From: Moniliella sp. 'wahieum'
Lineage: Eukaryota > Basidiomycota > Moniliellomycetes > Moniliellales > Moniliellaceae
DNA length: 64,000 nt
NCBI GenBank assembly: GCA_003971905.1
Contig: RSEE01000010.1
Location: 744,001-808,000 of the forward strand
Direction: 5' to 3'
The first letter of the stretch is position 1; each line of letters opens with the position of its first letter. The notes below the pieces were generated by a model. That model was not told the origin of the DNA and searched no databases. It was given only the letters and a program-made list of their open reading frames with translations. This document shows, one piece after another, positions 22,418-35,355 of this stretch. The position numbers and the translations under genes are program-made.

Positions 22418-24367
22418 GCCTGAAGCGGGCAAGTGCAAGATCCAAGGGCGGGACACTCTGGTGGTTGGTCCAAGTAAAAGCGCTCCATCTCTCACAAGCA
22501 GCCAATGGCAGGCCGGCGAAGTGAAAAATTAGGTCATCGACCCGCTGCTCCGTCCCGCCGGGTGATCGACGGATGATCCCCGGCGCTATGCACATGTCGT
22601 CCCGGCTATAATACGCTACGCGTGCTATATAGGCCCAGCTGGGCCCGCGGCGCCTCTCCGCTTCAACTAGCTCGGCCGATCAGGCGCGCGTGCCTTCGTT
22701 CTCGTTCGCAAGCCAGCTGTCGGGCGGGATTCGCTGTGCTCCGATCCTCGTCCCCGCCTCCGTTCCCGTGACATGCAGTCCTGGCCAAGCTCTCCCTTTG
22801 CACCGTGCACTCTCTGCCGGCCTGCCGTTAAGGAGATTAAGATCCGTCATCAGCAGTGCACATGCACCCATCGCCTCGTCAAGAGCGTTGCGGTCCTGCT
22901 CTCTTTCCTTTCCACCTCCTCTCACCGCCCTGCTCACCTTCAAGCGTATCGTCTTGTCACGGGCGGGCGCCACCAGGGGCCCGCCCTGGGTTTTTGGGGT
23001 ACAATCCCTTAGGCGACGGTAGGTCGACTCACGGTAGTTTCAGGCTTAGGCTGGTCGGTGTGTCCGAGCGGAGCTAGGGACAAGGAGAGGCCTTTGGTGG
23101 GCGGCTGCACTTGTGGCAAGGCTGCGTCTGCCCGGCTTGGGCCGTAGTAACGTGTCTGAAGCCTCCGGGACTTAAGGCGGGAGGAGGAGACAGCGGCGGG
23201 CAAACACTGCCTCAACTGAGACTTGAAATCGACGCGGCCAGAAGAGGGCTCGCGCGACTGGACTGACGAATGGCTGGAGGACGAGGTCGGAAGAGAAGTC
23301 GGACGCTAACAAGATCAAGCTGGCTGTACTGGATCAATTGGCTGGAAAACGGGCAGGAGTCGGACAGGATAGGCGGGAGGGTAGACGAGGGGGTTGAGAC
23401 GAGAATGGAAGGTGAGGGAAAAGATCCCCATCAACCAGGGGTACAGGCAGGATCAAAGGGAAACGGATACAAGAGGGTGTAGAAAGGAAGACATGTCAAA
23501 AGCGGGGTTGGTCGCCGCAGGCGCGACTGAGAAAGGAAAGGAAACGGGGACGGGGCGACAGTCGTCGCCACGGCACTGGAAGCTCTCGGTGGCCTTATTT
23601 GGGCCGGCCGACTTGGACTTGCGGGGGGGCGACTATTGTCGCACGGAGCATGGCCATTCGGCCACGATCTTAATTTAGCCAACCATCATCACACTTGGTT
23701 GTGGCCTGCGGTGCACGCTCTACTGGACATGTGCGGAGCAGGCGGGCCTTAGCTTGGGTCGGACCATCTTGGGTCCGCCGCAGCCCGTGACATCGTCAGC
23801 TAGTCCGCCTCTGCTCTCGGCGTCTACATAGATATGTTTTCCTGCCACCTGCTCCTGTCTCTTGGTTTGGGTTCTATCCGGCCGTCTGCTACCTTCAAAC
23901 TGACCAACGGAAGAAGTTCAACTGGGTCTGCATTTTAGACCGGGGGAGGGTCTGGCTACTTTTGGTAAATAAGCGCTAGAAGCCAACATAAAGCAGGGAC
24001 AGGCCCTCGCGCGTGACCTGACATCTCATGTGTATGTGGAGCGAAGTCACGCGTGTGGCGCTTGGCTAACAGGCGACACGGCAGTCGGACCATGATTCCC
24101 CCTCCGTCCAGCGAGAGCAGTTCAAGCAGGCGAGAGGTGCGGGGCCAAAGGGGAAACGCTGTGGGTTCACCCAAACGGTCCGAGATAGTACCGATCCTCA
24201 AGCCGCGTCTGGGGGTGAGGATGAGGACCACGATTGTCAGAGGCGGTCGGCTGGCCACCCAAAACATCAATGGGCTCCAACTCTTCTAACGGGCGCCCCG
24301 CCCGGTAGGAGCAGGACGCCAGGCAGAGTACATCCCCATCGGGCCCGTTTCGAGAGCGGGCCCGAAG
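22418..24367. other. Intergenic region with dispersed repeat copy A
   Basis: A TATA-like sequence (CTATATAG) at 22625-22632 may belong to the promoter of the J-protein gene. 22690-23020 is open in several frames but shows no motif. 22995-23170 is one copy of a dispersed repeat. 23200-24000 has no recognisable gene. The minus-strand frame at 24180-24300 (LEELEPIDVLGGQPTASD) could be an additional C-terminal piece of the WOPR protein. Confidence 0.35.
22995..23170 (+). repeat. Dispersed non-coding repeat, copy A
   Basis: This copy shares an ordered set of blocks with 35168-35355: GGTACAATCCCTT, TCACGGTAGTT, GCTTAG, GGGACAAG, AGGCCT, GGCTGCGT and GTCTGAAGCC, with similar spacing. Direct inspection supports common origin; the element type is not known. 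Confidence 0.65.
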
Positions 24368-26250
24368 TCAGAGGACGCGAGAAGGCATGGTGCTTGTTGA
24401 ATGCGAATCGGAGGGTGCGGAGAAGGGGCGGAGTGGGGTGATGAGCTGTACTTGGTGTAACTGCTGCGTTTGCTCAGGTACCTGCGAAGTGGAAGGGGAC
24501 GAGGTCGAGGTCATGGGCTGTAAGGCAAGAGCATGAGTAAGAGCAGAGGGCTTGCTAGCCAAGTTTGGCTCAGGATTCGGGTGGGAGCGGTAGGAATACA
24601 TCGGGCCCGACGGAAGGGCCTGATGAACGAGTAAGGGGGGATAAGGTCTCGGCAGATAGATCAGCGGGCGGGGGACCGTGTGGTGTATATTCAAACCAGA
24701 GGGGTTGACCTCCAACCCCCGGCCCGTAGCAGAGTAGGGAAGAGAAGCATATGCTCCTCCCGATGTTCCAGGGGATGTGGAAGAAGAGGCAAGGTGGGAC
24801 TCGTGGGCTTGGTTCGATGGGCCGGCTGGAACCGTGAACCCTGGAGGTTGAAGGATAGGGAAGGGGGAGCATGACCCTGTGGGGGCAGAGCGGGAGTGGA
24901 GGCGGCCGTTGCGGAGCAGAGGAGAAAGAGGTTGGCAAAGTAGGTCTGCGCTCTTCCAGGAACGAGGCTGGAATGTGGCCCACGTCAGGCTCACTCACGT
25001 AGAGGAGGGTCCCGTCGTCAGCACGGCGCGTTTGGGGCGGCACTGAAATTTGGAAGGGGGTGGAGTAGGTCTGGCGAGAGGGGCAGTGTGCGAAGCGACG
25101 TCTCTGAGGGGACACGGAGGCGATTGGCCAAACATCTTCCAGCGTATATACGACACGAGTGGCAGGTCCCTCCATCCGTCTCGACGGAGATGGTCTACAA
25201 AGTGACTGGTTAGATGCCCGGAACTGATATGTCCTTTAGTCCATATCCCTGAGAAAAGAACGTACCTTCTTACAGAGTCCTCGCTCCACAAAGGGGGAAG
25301 CGGCCGTACGTGGGCCATGGCGCGGGACGCCTGCTCCTTCCGTCTCGGTGCAGAAGAAGGACGTGTCAAACGAGGGGTCAGAATATCGAGCTTGAATCAA
25401 GACTCCCCGTGCGCTCACGCCACGGGCTTCTTTGTCCAACCCACGATTGACAGGTGGTTGCATCTCTGCACCCCGTAGAGGCCCCACGCTGAAACGGTGG
25501 CGGTGCCACTTCGGGAACCAGGGCACTTGGACGTATCCGTGCGACCGTGTTGGAATCAGGAGGGGATATGGTGCAAGTGGCCCGCCGTTTTGGCAGCAGG
25601 TTGGGCAGAGGGGAGAGCCTTCCGATCTCTCAGAAGCTGGTAGAATGTGGGGGGGCAGGGGGTTCGGGAAGACGCCCACAATAGGTGAGAAAGATTGCGC
25701 TCAATCTGGCGGTAGACCTGGAGGAATAAAGATGGGTCAGCCTATGCACATAGGGGCTTGAACGTCAAATCTTTAGCAGAGGCGGAGGGGAGATACTCAC
25801 GAGAAAGTTTGGAGAATCCGACTAGGACTCCAGAGCCCATCAGTCCAACGCTTAATGCCAGTCTCACGTTCATTGAAGATGAAGACCTGACCGGATCGGA
25901 TCAGAGAGCGGCGTTCATCATCCCGCAAACGCCGCTGGATCAGGGGAATAAGCCCTTGGCGCACGGCTTCAAGAAGCAAGAGTGCATCCAGAGTTGTTGA
26001 CACGTATCCTTCCCACGTGCTGTGGGTAATGGGGGCCGTGCGTGAGCGGGTACCTCCTGGGGCCGAAGAAGGGCGTAACTGCGCTGGACCGGCCCAAGGG
26101 CCGGCAGTGAGCGGGGCGGGAAGGAGCGGGGCGGGGAGGAGAGGGGCGGGAGGCAGCGCATAGGGTGTAACAGTAGGAGCAGCATCATTACTGCTGCGAT
26201 CATCTGGCGTCCGGTCTAGATGACCAGGGGTCGGGACATGGAGAAAGGAA
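24368..26250 (-). CDS. WOPR-domain transcription factor (Gti1/Pac2/Wor1 family)
   Basis: WOPR proteins are fungus-specific DNA-binding master regulators of morphology, sporulation and virulence programmes. The first WOPR half is unmistakable on the minus strand: GYVSTTLDALLLLEAVRQGL, IPLIQRRLRDDERRSLIRSG, QVFIFNERETGIKRWTDGL, then WSPSRILQTF. An intron (25718-25800) leads into VYRQIERNLSPIV. A spacer rich in Pro/Cys follows. The second half is FVERGLCKK, an intron (25206-25265), SLCRPSPSRRMEGPATRVVY, then TLEDV, matching the LxKKTxSV...HLVSYYTxEDV module. The tail to 24368 is Ser/Pro/Gln-rich (for example VPEQTQQLHQVQLITPLRPF), typical of an activation region. Upstream of the domain a Pro-Ala-Leu repeat (26100-26170) precedes it; the start codon was not found. 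The DGL-WSPSR junction is one residue shorter than usual. Confidence 0.85.
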
Positions 26251-27801
26251 TAGAGCGGGGTCAGGGCGAAAATGGCGTGCGGCAGAACTGGCCCGGTTCG
26301 ATTGTTAGTCGTTCAATAGGAGGTTGTCGACTGCTTGGGCAGTCGTGGCGTAGGGAAGGGCACGTGGGTCGTTTTGGATGAGGAGCCGATAATGTGTCGA
26401 CTTCGTACAAGAGAGGATCGCCAGGCAACGCTCAATACCAGAGAGCGTGGCAGACGAGGGCGGGAGGGAGCTGGAAATAGAGCAGGCGTGTAGGAAGGCA
26501 GGTTGAGCCCAGCAGGTGCATGTCGTTTCGTCCGACCAGCTGAGATGAAGCGAAAGGCGTATACAGCAAACTTCAACGCCAACTCCCTACAACAGAGCAG
26601 AGCAAGCGAGCGAGTGCGGCCGCACACGTTCTTTGGGGGGGCGGGTCGTTTGGGTGAGGCCGAGGGCCGAGGGAGCACCAAACGAACAGTGGTGTGCCGT
26701 GGGTAATACTCGGGGGGGGGGTCTAGGAAGGACTCCCACTCCACGGGCCACTGCGCGGGAGAAGATGTGAATGCACCGGTAGATCCGAGGCGCCCGAAAG
26801 GAGTTCTGGGAGGAAAAGAACAAGCCAAACACCAAATACGACACAAGTAGGCTTTGGTGTGTGGTGACAGCTCGGCAGTAAGCGCAGACCGATGATAATC
26901 CACAAAACTGCACCAAGATGGGAGAGAAGAAGGATGCTGATGCGACTGAGGGCACAGTACCTAGGCACGGGTGGGGAGTAGTGCCGCAGAAACCAGCGGC
27001 CAGACAAATATCACAGCGGGCAAGGCACCACTGCGACCAATAACAGCGAGCGGTATGAGCCGGGGGATCGAGGAAGACGCGGGCACCTCAGACGAGTGCT
27101 GGACTGAGCGCTGGTGCCAGTAATAGGGCTGTGATAGCTGCGACGGGGGGGCACAGCAGACCCAGAGGAAAGAAGAACTCAAGGGGTGGTAGAAGAAAAA
27201 AGACGCTGTCATCGTTCGCAAAAAGGTTATGGCCGCGTGCGAGCATGGTGACAGAAGGCCGATTGAAGCTGCAAGCTTCACTTCAAGCTTCAAGGCGGGG
27301 CGAGACAACACTGGGCTCGGCCATGGAATGTGGAAGCCTCTCACCTCTCAGATCTCGCCGCGTACGGCGGGGGACTGTGCCTGTACGTCAGCCGAACCGT
27401 TTAAAGCTTAAAAGCATAAGTTCTACAGTCTCCTAATAAGGCGTAACGCGTAACAGGTAACCTGTAACAGGCAGGTAACCCCAAAAACCCACACGGCCTC
27501 AGACCTCAGGCTGAGGCTTCAAGCTTCGGAGGCTGAGGCGCCGAGGCCTCGCTGTTGTTCAATGTGTTCCCCAACGTGCAAGTGAAGCATAATGCATAAC
27601 GGTAGGCCGTATGGGCCCAAGCAGGCTCACCGGACCAAGCCATCTCTGGCCACCGGCCCACGCCCCGGCGTGGCTGACAAAGCTTGTGTTAACTTCCACT
27701 GCGCATGCTCCACGCTGGACAGATCTAGCTGCTATAATTAAGTTGCGGCCCGAACAGTGCCTGCATCCTACTGCCTCGGGCCCCCAGTGTCCTCGGCACA
27801 G

Positions 27802-27852
27802 CGCTCAGCCTCAGAGCTCAGCCTCAGTGCTCAGCCTCAGTGCTCAGCCTCC
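27802..27852. repeat. GCTCAGCCTCAGN tandem repeat
   Basis: Four units of about 13 bp (GCTCAGCCTCAG plus one variable base) run head to tail. The same motif recurs around 29040-29090, 36580-36715 and 58240-58390. Confidence 0.7.
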
Positions 27853-28717
27853 GCGCTTGCTGATTAACTAACTTCCGCCCACATGTGCTGGGCTCCTGCG
27901 GGTGAAGCTGCTGTGTGGGGGCAGGAAAGGCCAATAGTGCGAAGCGGCTATGACGCGTGAAACGAGATGTGTGACAGCATTGTTGGTGCTAGATGCGAGG
28001 TGGAACCTGGTGAAACATGGAAGGTGCCACAGGGCTTGTGGACCTCGTTTGGGACACCGAACCAGCCAGCGCCACTACAGTCCCACTCCTAAAACGCGTC
28101 TAGTAACTGCTAGTAGCGATGTTGTGGACCCAAGTGGGGCGGACGGGATGAGATTCTGAGATCTAAGAATGTATCGGCCGAACCGATTCAACATGTCCAG
28201 TCGATTGTCGATGGCGGATGGTCGGTGTTGGCTGGGCAACCACACTACGAGTCTCGTTCGTTCTCAGATCTGAGTACACCGAAGGTTGGTTGAACGTTCA
28301 GTTGAACCAAGAAGCTCTTGAGGCTTGAAGAGCTTGAAGCTTGAACGCTGGCGCTGAACACGTTGAACTCTTCAGTCTGAGTTCTCAGACTCTTACAGGC
28401 GTACTTCGTGCTTGTTAATCATGAGCATTACTCAGCACTTCAGCCGCAACTACCAACGCTTTGATGCCTATGGCGGCTGCAATGGGTGTGGGCGGGGGCG
28501 GGGGTGAGGAGGGCCAGGCGTGGGACAGTCATGGTGTATGGTGGCCGGTGCCGGTGGGTACTACATACAATGTTGCGACGGTCCGCACAAGCTTGGCAAT
28601 TTGCCCGCTCCACTGTCACCCATGTCACAACTCACCGTGGTGCATGATGCATGATGTGTCACATGTTCAACCTTAAAGCTTAGTCCCTAGTCCCTAGTCC
28701 CTGGCCACATGCAACGA

Positions 28718-28755
28718 ACGTCACGCGTCACACGCGTCACATGTCACATGTCACA
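28718..28755. repeat. CACGCGTCA and CATGTCA palindromic tandem
   Basis: Consecutive ACGCGT-centred units pass directly into ACATGT-centred units, each with TCA/TGA flanks. One block therefore carries two different palindromes in the same spacing. Confidence 0.7.
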
Positions 28756-29230
28756 CTGGGCAAGACATCACTGGCAGCACATCCCTCAGTGCCGCATGCC
28801 GCCCCCAACATTCAAATTCAACTGGCCCCCTGTTCTTGAGCTAAACCCAATTGTGTCGCAAACATGCCGTTTGAAATTGCAAAATACTGCTATGCTATAT
28901 GTTTGCATGCCATGGCATCGCTGGCTCGTCACGCACCACGCGCCACCTGAGGCTCCCAGGCGCCTCACTTGCTCATACTCGCTGAATCTCTCTGTTCATT
29001 AATCTTTGAACACGCTGAACGTAGGTTCTGATCCTGATCGCTCAGCCTGGTCGCTCAGCCTGAGGTCACCGGTCGGGCCTGAGCCTCAGCGGAGCCCCAC
29101 AAGATCCCAAAGCTCACCAGCGTCTCGCGTCACGCGTCATTCATCATCCATCATGTGCATCATGCACCATGCATCACATGTCACATGTCACAACGCCACA
29201 ACTGAAATTTGACAGTTCCACGTGGCAGGT

Positions 29231-29293
29231 GACACTAGTGACTAGTGACTAGTGACATGCAAGTGACATGTGGCATGTCACATGTCACATGTC
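29231..29293. repeat. ACTAGTG tandem followed by ACATGTC tandem
   Basis: Three units of ACTAGTG (7 bp) are followed within 40 bases by several GACATGT/CACATGT units. A GGTAACC block (29335-29353) follows about 40 bases further on. Confidence 0.7.
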
Positions 29294-32200
29294 ATTATGT
29301 GTACCGTGTGAACAGCAGACCAGACGATAAGAGGGGTAACCGGTAACCGGTAAGGAAGTATTGAGTGGAGCGAAGAGGATGGGGGGCGGGGGTTCACGAC
29401 ACAGGACACAGAGAGGAGACAGGAGACGGGAGGCCACGAGCACACGCGGGCTGCCCGCTGCGCCCTATAATAGTCGGGACTAAACGAGTGAGACCAAGGT
29501 CCTCTTCAGAGGCGGGGGGAAAGGCAAGATCGTCGTAGGAGGAAACAGAAGGCATCTCAGGCAGAGAACAAAAGCAAAAGGAAAGGGAAAGAGCGAGAGA
29601 CACAGGATGCAGAATTGGAAATTGGAGCGAGCTTAGTCATTCGGTGACACGCCCCTGGGGCGCACTACGTCAGCCTGCCAGGCAAGCTATCTATCTACGC
29701 CACAACACCTTATTGCAGCTGATCCATATAGGACCCAGTGCTCCCAAGTTGCACTCTAGCAGCCCCTAGTCCCTCACCAGTCACAGCGCCAAGGTTTTAG
29801 AATGTTGTGGTGCACGGCCTGGGTCCCAAAGCCGTCGGAAACTTGACGTGTGAACATGTGAACGTATGTGAATGTGGTGAATTACAACAATCGGGCTAGG
29901 AATTTAGATGTGAGGATGAGATATAGTGGGAGGAATTTCAAGAGGTCTACACTGCAGGCATATCATGTACAGAGCTGAGCTGAAGCTTCAGCTGAGTCTA
30001 TTGGCCAAAGAAACGCCTACCAGAATCCCCCATCCTGCGTATGCTGCTAACCCGTGTCAACCCAATCACCGCCACAACGAAGAAAAATAAGTAACGGCAA
30101 AAAACAACCACAATTCTCGAAAATGCTTGAAAACCAAGCATTTGAACCGCATCATACCATAGTTGAAAGAGCTCAAGGAGGGGCCAAAGAAACGCTGCGT
30201 GTAACCCAACCTGCTCATCCGGCGTGTGTTGCTTGTTGGTGTCAAAACCGTTTAGGAAGCCAGATGAACAGCCAGCAGATCAGGACCCTCTGAGCTCGTG
30301 TGGATAAGAGTTTGAGTTGTGGTATTATGGACATCCGAGCGATAAACCATCTCCGTTAATTCTTTCCAGTGACCACACATATCGTTCGCCGTCTTGGGGC
30401 ATAGTATCCTCGCGTCTCATCATAATGCATAACCAAAGATGGTATTCTCTGATGGCATAGAGTATTCACTTATTTTTTTCTCCCCTTTCTCTCAGCTCTC
30501 CTTTTTCTCTTTGCGCTCCTCAACTGATTCAGTATCCCGTCTCACCTTTTCGGGTCATGCATCATTAACACCATTGATGACTCGCTCACACACATACGCA
30601 CCTTTATACACTGCCCTCATTAAGCCTCATTGGCCTGCTCATATACTATCCTGTATCACACTTCTATATAGCCACCCCTCCCGCGAAGAGGCTCTTCAAT
30701 GTTTAGTATTGAAGTACTTAAATTACAAGCTTTGCGAAGCTTTAAGCTTGAAAGCGGGCCAACCCCTGTGTGGTGACTGTGGTAACATGGTAACATGGAC
30801 AATAGTTAATAGACCGTCACCGTCACCAGCGTCACCCCCTCAGGCCTCATTCTCGAGCCGCGATAGGGTCTGAGATCTGTGAGTCTAAAAAGTACTGAGA
30901 GAACTGTTGCCACGTGGTTGAATAATGAGACTGAAGAAGAAGAGTATACTGTGAGCGCGTACGATATATGACTGAGTGCTGCTGAGTTCAGCGCTCAGCA
31001 TTCAATATTCACGGTATATCGCGATCATCTCGATCAATATGATCAAGCGATTATCAAACACAGCATGTATATTGCCTTTATACACACCACTGCACTTCTT
31101 CTATTGCTGATGCATCAGTACGTGGTGGCAATATTAGTGATGCTGGAAAACAAGATGTCCCGACGGTGTGATTAGACCCCCTGACCGACTTGAGGCCGAG
31201 GCCATCCTGACCCAGGTGCCTGACCCTTCTAGCTATCGATTCCAGCCCTGGTATGTCCGAGGTATTGCCAGATAGCGAGCACTATCGATTGCTCGCCCCG
31301 AGTGATTGGCCGGCGATCACAATGTGCAGAAAGAGGGAGAGAGTCTGAAAGCATCTCTATTAAGACACTACGCTCCGGCTCCCGCCTCAGTGGAGGGGAG
31401 AGTCGAACCCTAATAAAGGAACGCTGCTGCTTGTGCTGCCAGAGCTTGAGTTCTGCTACGCCACCTCATTGACCATTTCCGAACATTAATATATGTTCAA
31501 CAATAAGCGAGAGAGGGCCGCACAAGGGAAGAGTCGGACGGTGATCGACACCGGCCTGTGCATGCAACCGTTGTCCGTAGCGCTAAAATCTGCCTTGCTA
31601 CCAGATGCTGTCGGAGCTCGCGATGCAAGAGAAGAAAAGTCAACGCTTGAAGATGCGTAGAAGCCCCATCCTCACCCAGCATCACCTGTGCGGAAATGAT
31701 CTACCGAGACTCATAACCAAGGGCATTATCCGCCGAGCGTTCGAAACCCAATATGATATGTGTATTGTCCCTTGGGGGGTTGCTAATATAATGGGTTGTG
31801 GAGCCCATCGTGCTGATGGTCGAGTTTATATAGCATCGGTATCCAGAGAGGACAACCCAAAGCTGGCCAAACTGGGAAAATTAACTACATATAGATTTCA
31901 CCAACGCTTTCAACACCGTGCGCCATCGCACTCTCTCGCCAATTGAATGCACTCCACCGCTCTACATGGCCCAGACCTTTTCTTCATCGGGCCAATGTAT
32001 CTATGGTACCTCTACCCAGCTTGTTGCTTCAGATAGAAACCCCAAAGGTGTCATCATGTGTGCGCGAATGTGTTGAACTGGAGGGAGGGGGGGATCCAGA
32101 GGGGTTCGTTGTCTTTGGGTACTTTAATTTGTGAGGACATAATGTATGTCGCCTCTGTCGTCACTTCAGGAGAAGGTGACAGAGAACTGTGAGGCAGGAC

Positions 32201-33732
32201 ATGCCTAAATGATGGAATTGCTCTCCAGAAACACCTCAGTTATTATGGCAATACTGTCCTCATCAACTTTTTGTCACCTAATTCCCTCACCATGCAGTGA
32301 GGGGGCGAGATGGACGATGTGGTGGTCACAATGTTGACGCTTTCCCCTTTTTGAAGTTTCGACGGATTTGAGGGGGGACGAGAACCCCAAGGGACATAGT
32401 AGGAGAGACTATCACTTTTACATGCTCATGATCCTGCCCCTTGGGATGGGAGGATGTGTGGCTGTCTACTCTCCACTAGCACATTGAGCCCCTCTGCTGA
32501 GCATGCTGCGGGACATATGTGGTGTTTCGACTGTTGGAGCAAACAAAATCGGAAAGAACTTCAGAAGTACCAGAGGGACCCACTCAAGTGCCATTTTCGT
32601 TCTTCTCCTTGGTAAAGACGACGCGTGGGATCTACAACACTCAGACAGTCAACAAGATGTTTCGCCACTGTGCACATGTGTGTGGTTCATCCTTCACACA
32701 TGATGTCTCCTACGCTCATTCGTGTGCAACACTCGCGCTACAATTGTGGTTTGGAAGCGAATGTCGGGTGGTAAAGAGTGTCGGGCGACTCCACTGGTCT
32801 TTGGATTGTATGGGCTGGTGCAACTTTACCACCCTCCATTGACCACAGCTTCTGATGACCAGATGTTGGTCTTGCAGTTTCCTCTTCTGGGGCGAGGGTA
32901 TTCACTGCCTTCTCTCGAAGTGCCGTTTCCTTCGGCGATGGGGGTCTCGATTGCCGTGCAACATTTTACAGTACCCAGCCAGTTTCCTTGCTGCAGATTC
33001 TGCTGTACGCCACCGTGTTGAGTTGTTCCCGTGACAGAGGACTCGTCCCACTATATAATACCGTTTGATGCCGTATATATATAAACTGTGCCTGCGTCTT
33101 CACCCGCCTCATCCTTCTGACGAGGACACTCTCCGCGGTATGCGTGATGCTAACAATCGCATCTTTATAGGATGCCCCTTGGCTGGGCTTCTTGAACAGC
33201 CTGGGCCACTCTGGGCCACTCGTTGGGGTTTATTGGCCTCAGAGGTGTTCGATGTCAATGAGGTCGATGAGGTCGTGAGGCTGAGGGACGCAATGCGTGA
33301 TACATGGAACGTGACGTGTGACGCCGGCAGTGGTGCCGGCAGTGGGGTCGTGTGGCAAAGGGGCAACACTTGGCTGGCGCAGTGCGGCGTACAGGCCCCA
33401 CGCGCTGTTGGCGCCGCGTGCCACGCGTTTACCACGTTTAATTACCTTGTTGCCGAAGCTGAACTCCTGTCTTTGGGCTTCGCTCGTATTTATGTGGCCT
33501 GCCTCAGTGCTCGCCGCCCCCGCCCTCAGCCCCCAGCTCCCAGCCCCGCCTTCTTCCGCCTGTCTGGCGCACCTGTCCTTTGCTGCTTGCTACACATTCA
33601 TCGACCGCCACCACCGCCTCGCTTTGTCTACTGTCTCCCGTCTACACACACACCGAGCGCAACATCTCTCTCTCCCCATCGTTGGCTTTCGCCTCAACAA
33701 CAGACAATGCCTTCCATGCTCACCCCTCCACC

Positions 33733-34581
33733 ATGGGGTACCAGAACCCCTATCTGTCGCGACACTCCCCGCCCGTCTCTCGCCCAAGTCATTGGGCTAC
33801 CCCATGCACCTGTTGACGAAGACGGTAACAACACTTCCTCCCTACTAGCTTCCCCTTTGCGCCTCGTTGGCCCCTCCTCGCGCCGAGACAATGCTGCCTT
33901 ATCACCAACTGCATCTCCTTGCCCTTCTCCACGTCCAAGTTCGAGTGCTGCATCCTCAACGCTAGCTGCCTCTTGGGGTTCGATACTTCGTCTTTCTCAG
34001 GTACACCCACCTCCCTGACTGACAACACCATGTTGAAGGGAACCTCCCTACCGTCGCTTGCGTCATTTCCTTCTCCGGAACCAATCCCTGGTTGCACCGC
34101 ACCTTCGACCTGTTCACATGGGAGGATGAACTTGAACAGCTGATTTTCCAGTTTGAGGCGCAATTTATGCCCCATCAAGGCATCTATCTTCCGCGCTACT
34201 ATCCCACGCGACCGCCCCCCCCTGGCTTTCCGTCGGACTACCATCCCAAAAGTCGTCTGGTCCAACACTATACTGTGGGACCACCTCCACTATCTTCCCC
34301 TCCCGATGAACCCTTACCCAGGCTACATTACGTTCAGGAGCAGATGGGTCCTCCATCATGCTCCCCTGGTGAAGACGACTTCATTCTCCACTGGCGGCTT
34401 CAAGTCCATCATGCCCATCTTGTTGATCCGCCCCAACGGCCATACTGGGCTTGACTACCTTCTACACCCCATGCTGCACTCTCTATCATCATTTTGTCTT
34501 GAGCTTCCATATAGCATACTCCATCACCTCTTTAGATTTTCTATGGGGATGGCTATCCCGCAACGTGTGGTATCGACTTGA
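33733..34581 (+). CDS. Possible hypothetical protein, frames unresolved
   Basis: From the ATG at 33733 the sequence reads MGYQNPYLSRHSPPVSRP; after a presumed base loss it continues as VIGLPHAPVDEDGNNTSS. Further on, NPWLHRTFDLFTWEDELEQL with IFQFEAQFMP (34085-34170) looks like a folded protein segment. In another frame HYLPLPMNPYPGYITFRSRW (34289-34350) and GGFKSIMPILLIRPNGH (34390-34440) also look coding. Three frames are used within 800 bases. No family is recognised. It lies at the edge of the gene-poor region and could be a degraded copy of something found elsewhere. Confidence 0.28.
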
Positions 34582-35167
34582 GTTTTCCACACAACTTCTT
34601 ATAAACAGACTACTTGTTTGACTCCTGATGTATTTTCTAGTCTTATTTTCGTAATGGTGTTTAAACTCTGATCGACCCCCCCGCCCGACCTTTGGCGTAT
34701 CCGCTATACACATGCACATGGACCAAAACGTCCAAAATGGCACGAATCAATATGCAGACAAAAGCGAGTGGTGCCAGATTATACACAACAGGAACAATGA
34801 CCCTTGGAGATGAAGTGACTGTGGCTTTGCACACGCAGAGAATAAAAACACCCCCATACTACTGTTACCCATAAAGAGCCTGGGGGGCTCTTTCCCATCA
34901 TATCCCATCATATGCCTGGTAACGCAACTGTGACGGCGTCAAAGAAGAAGGGATACGATTCCATGCAATCCACATCGAAAGATTTCCCAAAGACGTAACC
35001 GCCATATATGGACAGAGGTAAATACGCTGAGAGTATGTTTTGGAAAGTGTTTTTGGAATTTCTTCGTTCGTTAAGGTATTCTGCACTATCACTATGTCTC
35101 GGGGGGGGCAGTCGGGCTATTAGTAGGGCTTTTGCACGAAGGGTGTATAGGCCGTCGCGGTACAATC

Positions 35168-35355
35168 CCTTTTTCAGGTACGAATATTAATGGTCGAGAT
35201 TCACGGTAGTTCGTGCTTAGACTTGTTGATGGATCCTAGCGGGGATTGGGACAAGAAAATAAGGCCTGTCGGCGCATAGCGGAAGCGGCTACTTTTGAGT
35301 GTGTGATGAGGCTGCGTAGGCACCGGTCTGGGGCAGTATAGTAGTCTGAAGCCGT
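35168..35355 (+). repeat. Dispersed non-coding repeat, copy B
   Basis: It shares at least seven ordered blocks with 22995-23170, starting GGTACAATCCCTT and ending GTCTGAAGCC. Copy B is more AT-rich and slightly longer, as expected if it has decayed independently. Confidence 0.65.

Larger units (their letters stand above)
26251..33732. other. Long gene-poor, repeat-rich region
   Basis: 26250-27400 is probably the promoter and 5' region of the WOPR gene, with poorly supported open frames. 27400-31100 consists largely of short palindromic and CTCAG-type repeats. 31100-33060 is more AT-rich; weak coding-like phrases occur (NPKLAKLGK near 31860; YNTQTVNKMFRHCAHVCGSS near 32634 with VVKSVGR near 32769), possibly the remains of a mobile-element protein. 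33065-33730 is open in two frames but unrecognised. No intact gene was found. Confidence 0.35.

Noticed and set aside
31375-31475. tRNA-like sequence on the minus strand with GGGTTCGACTC
   Set aside because: The T-loop core is present, but T-stem and acceptor stem do not pair and no clean anticodon arm forms. At most a decayed tRNA fragment.
33789-34268. Minus-strand frame of 159 codons
   Set aside because: It is antisense to better coding-like phrases on the plus strand and shows no recognisable domain.
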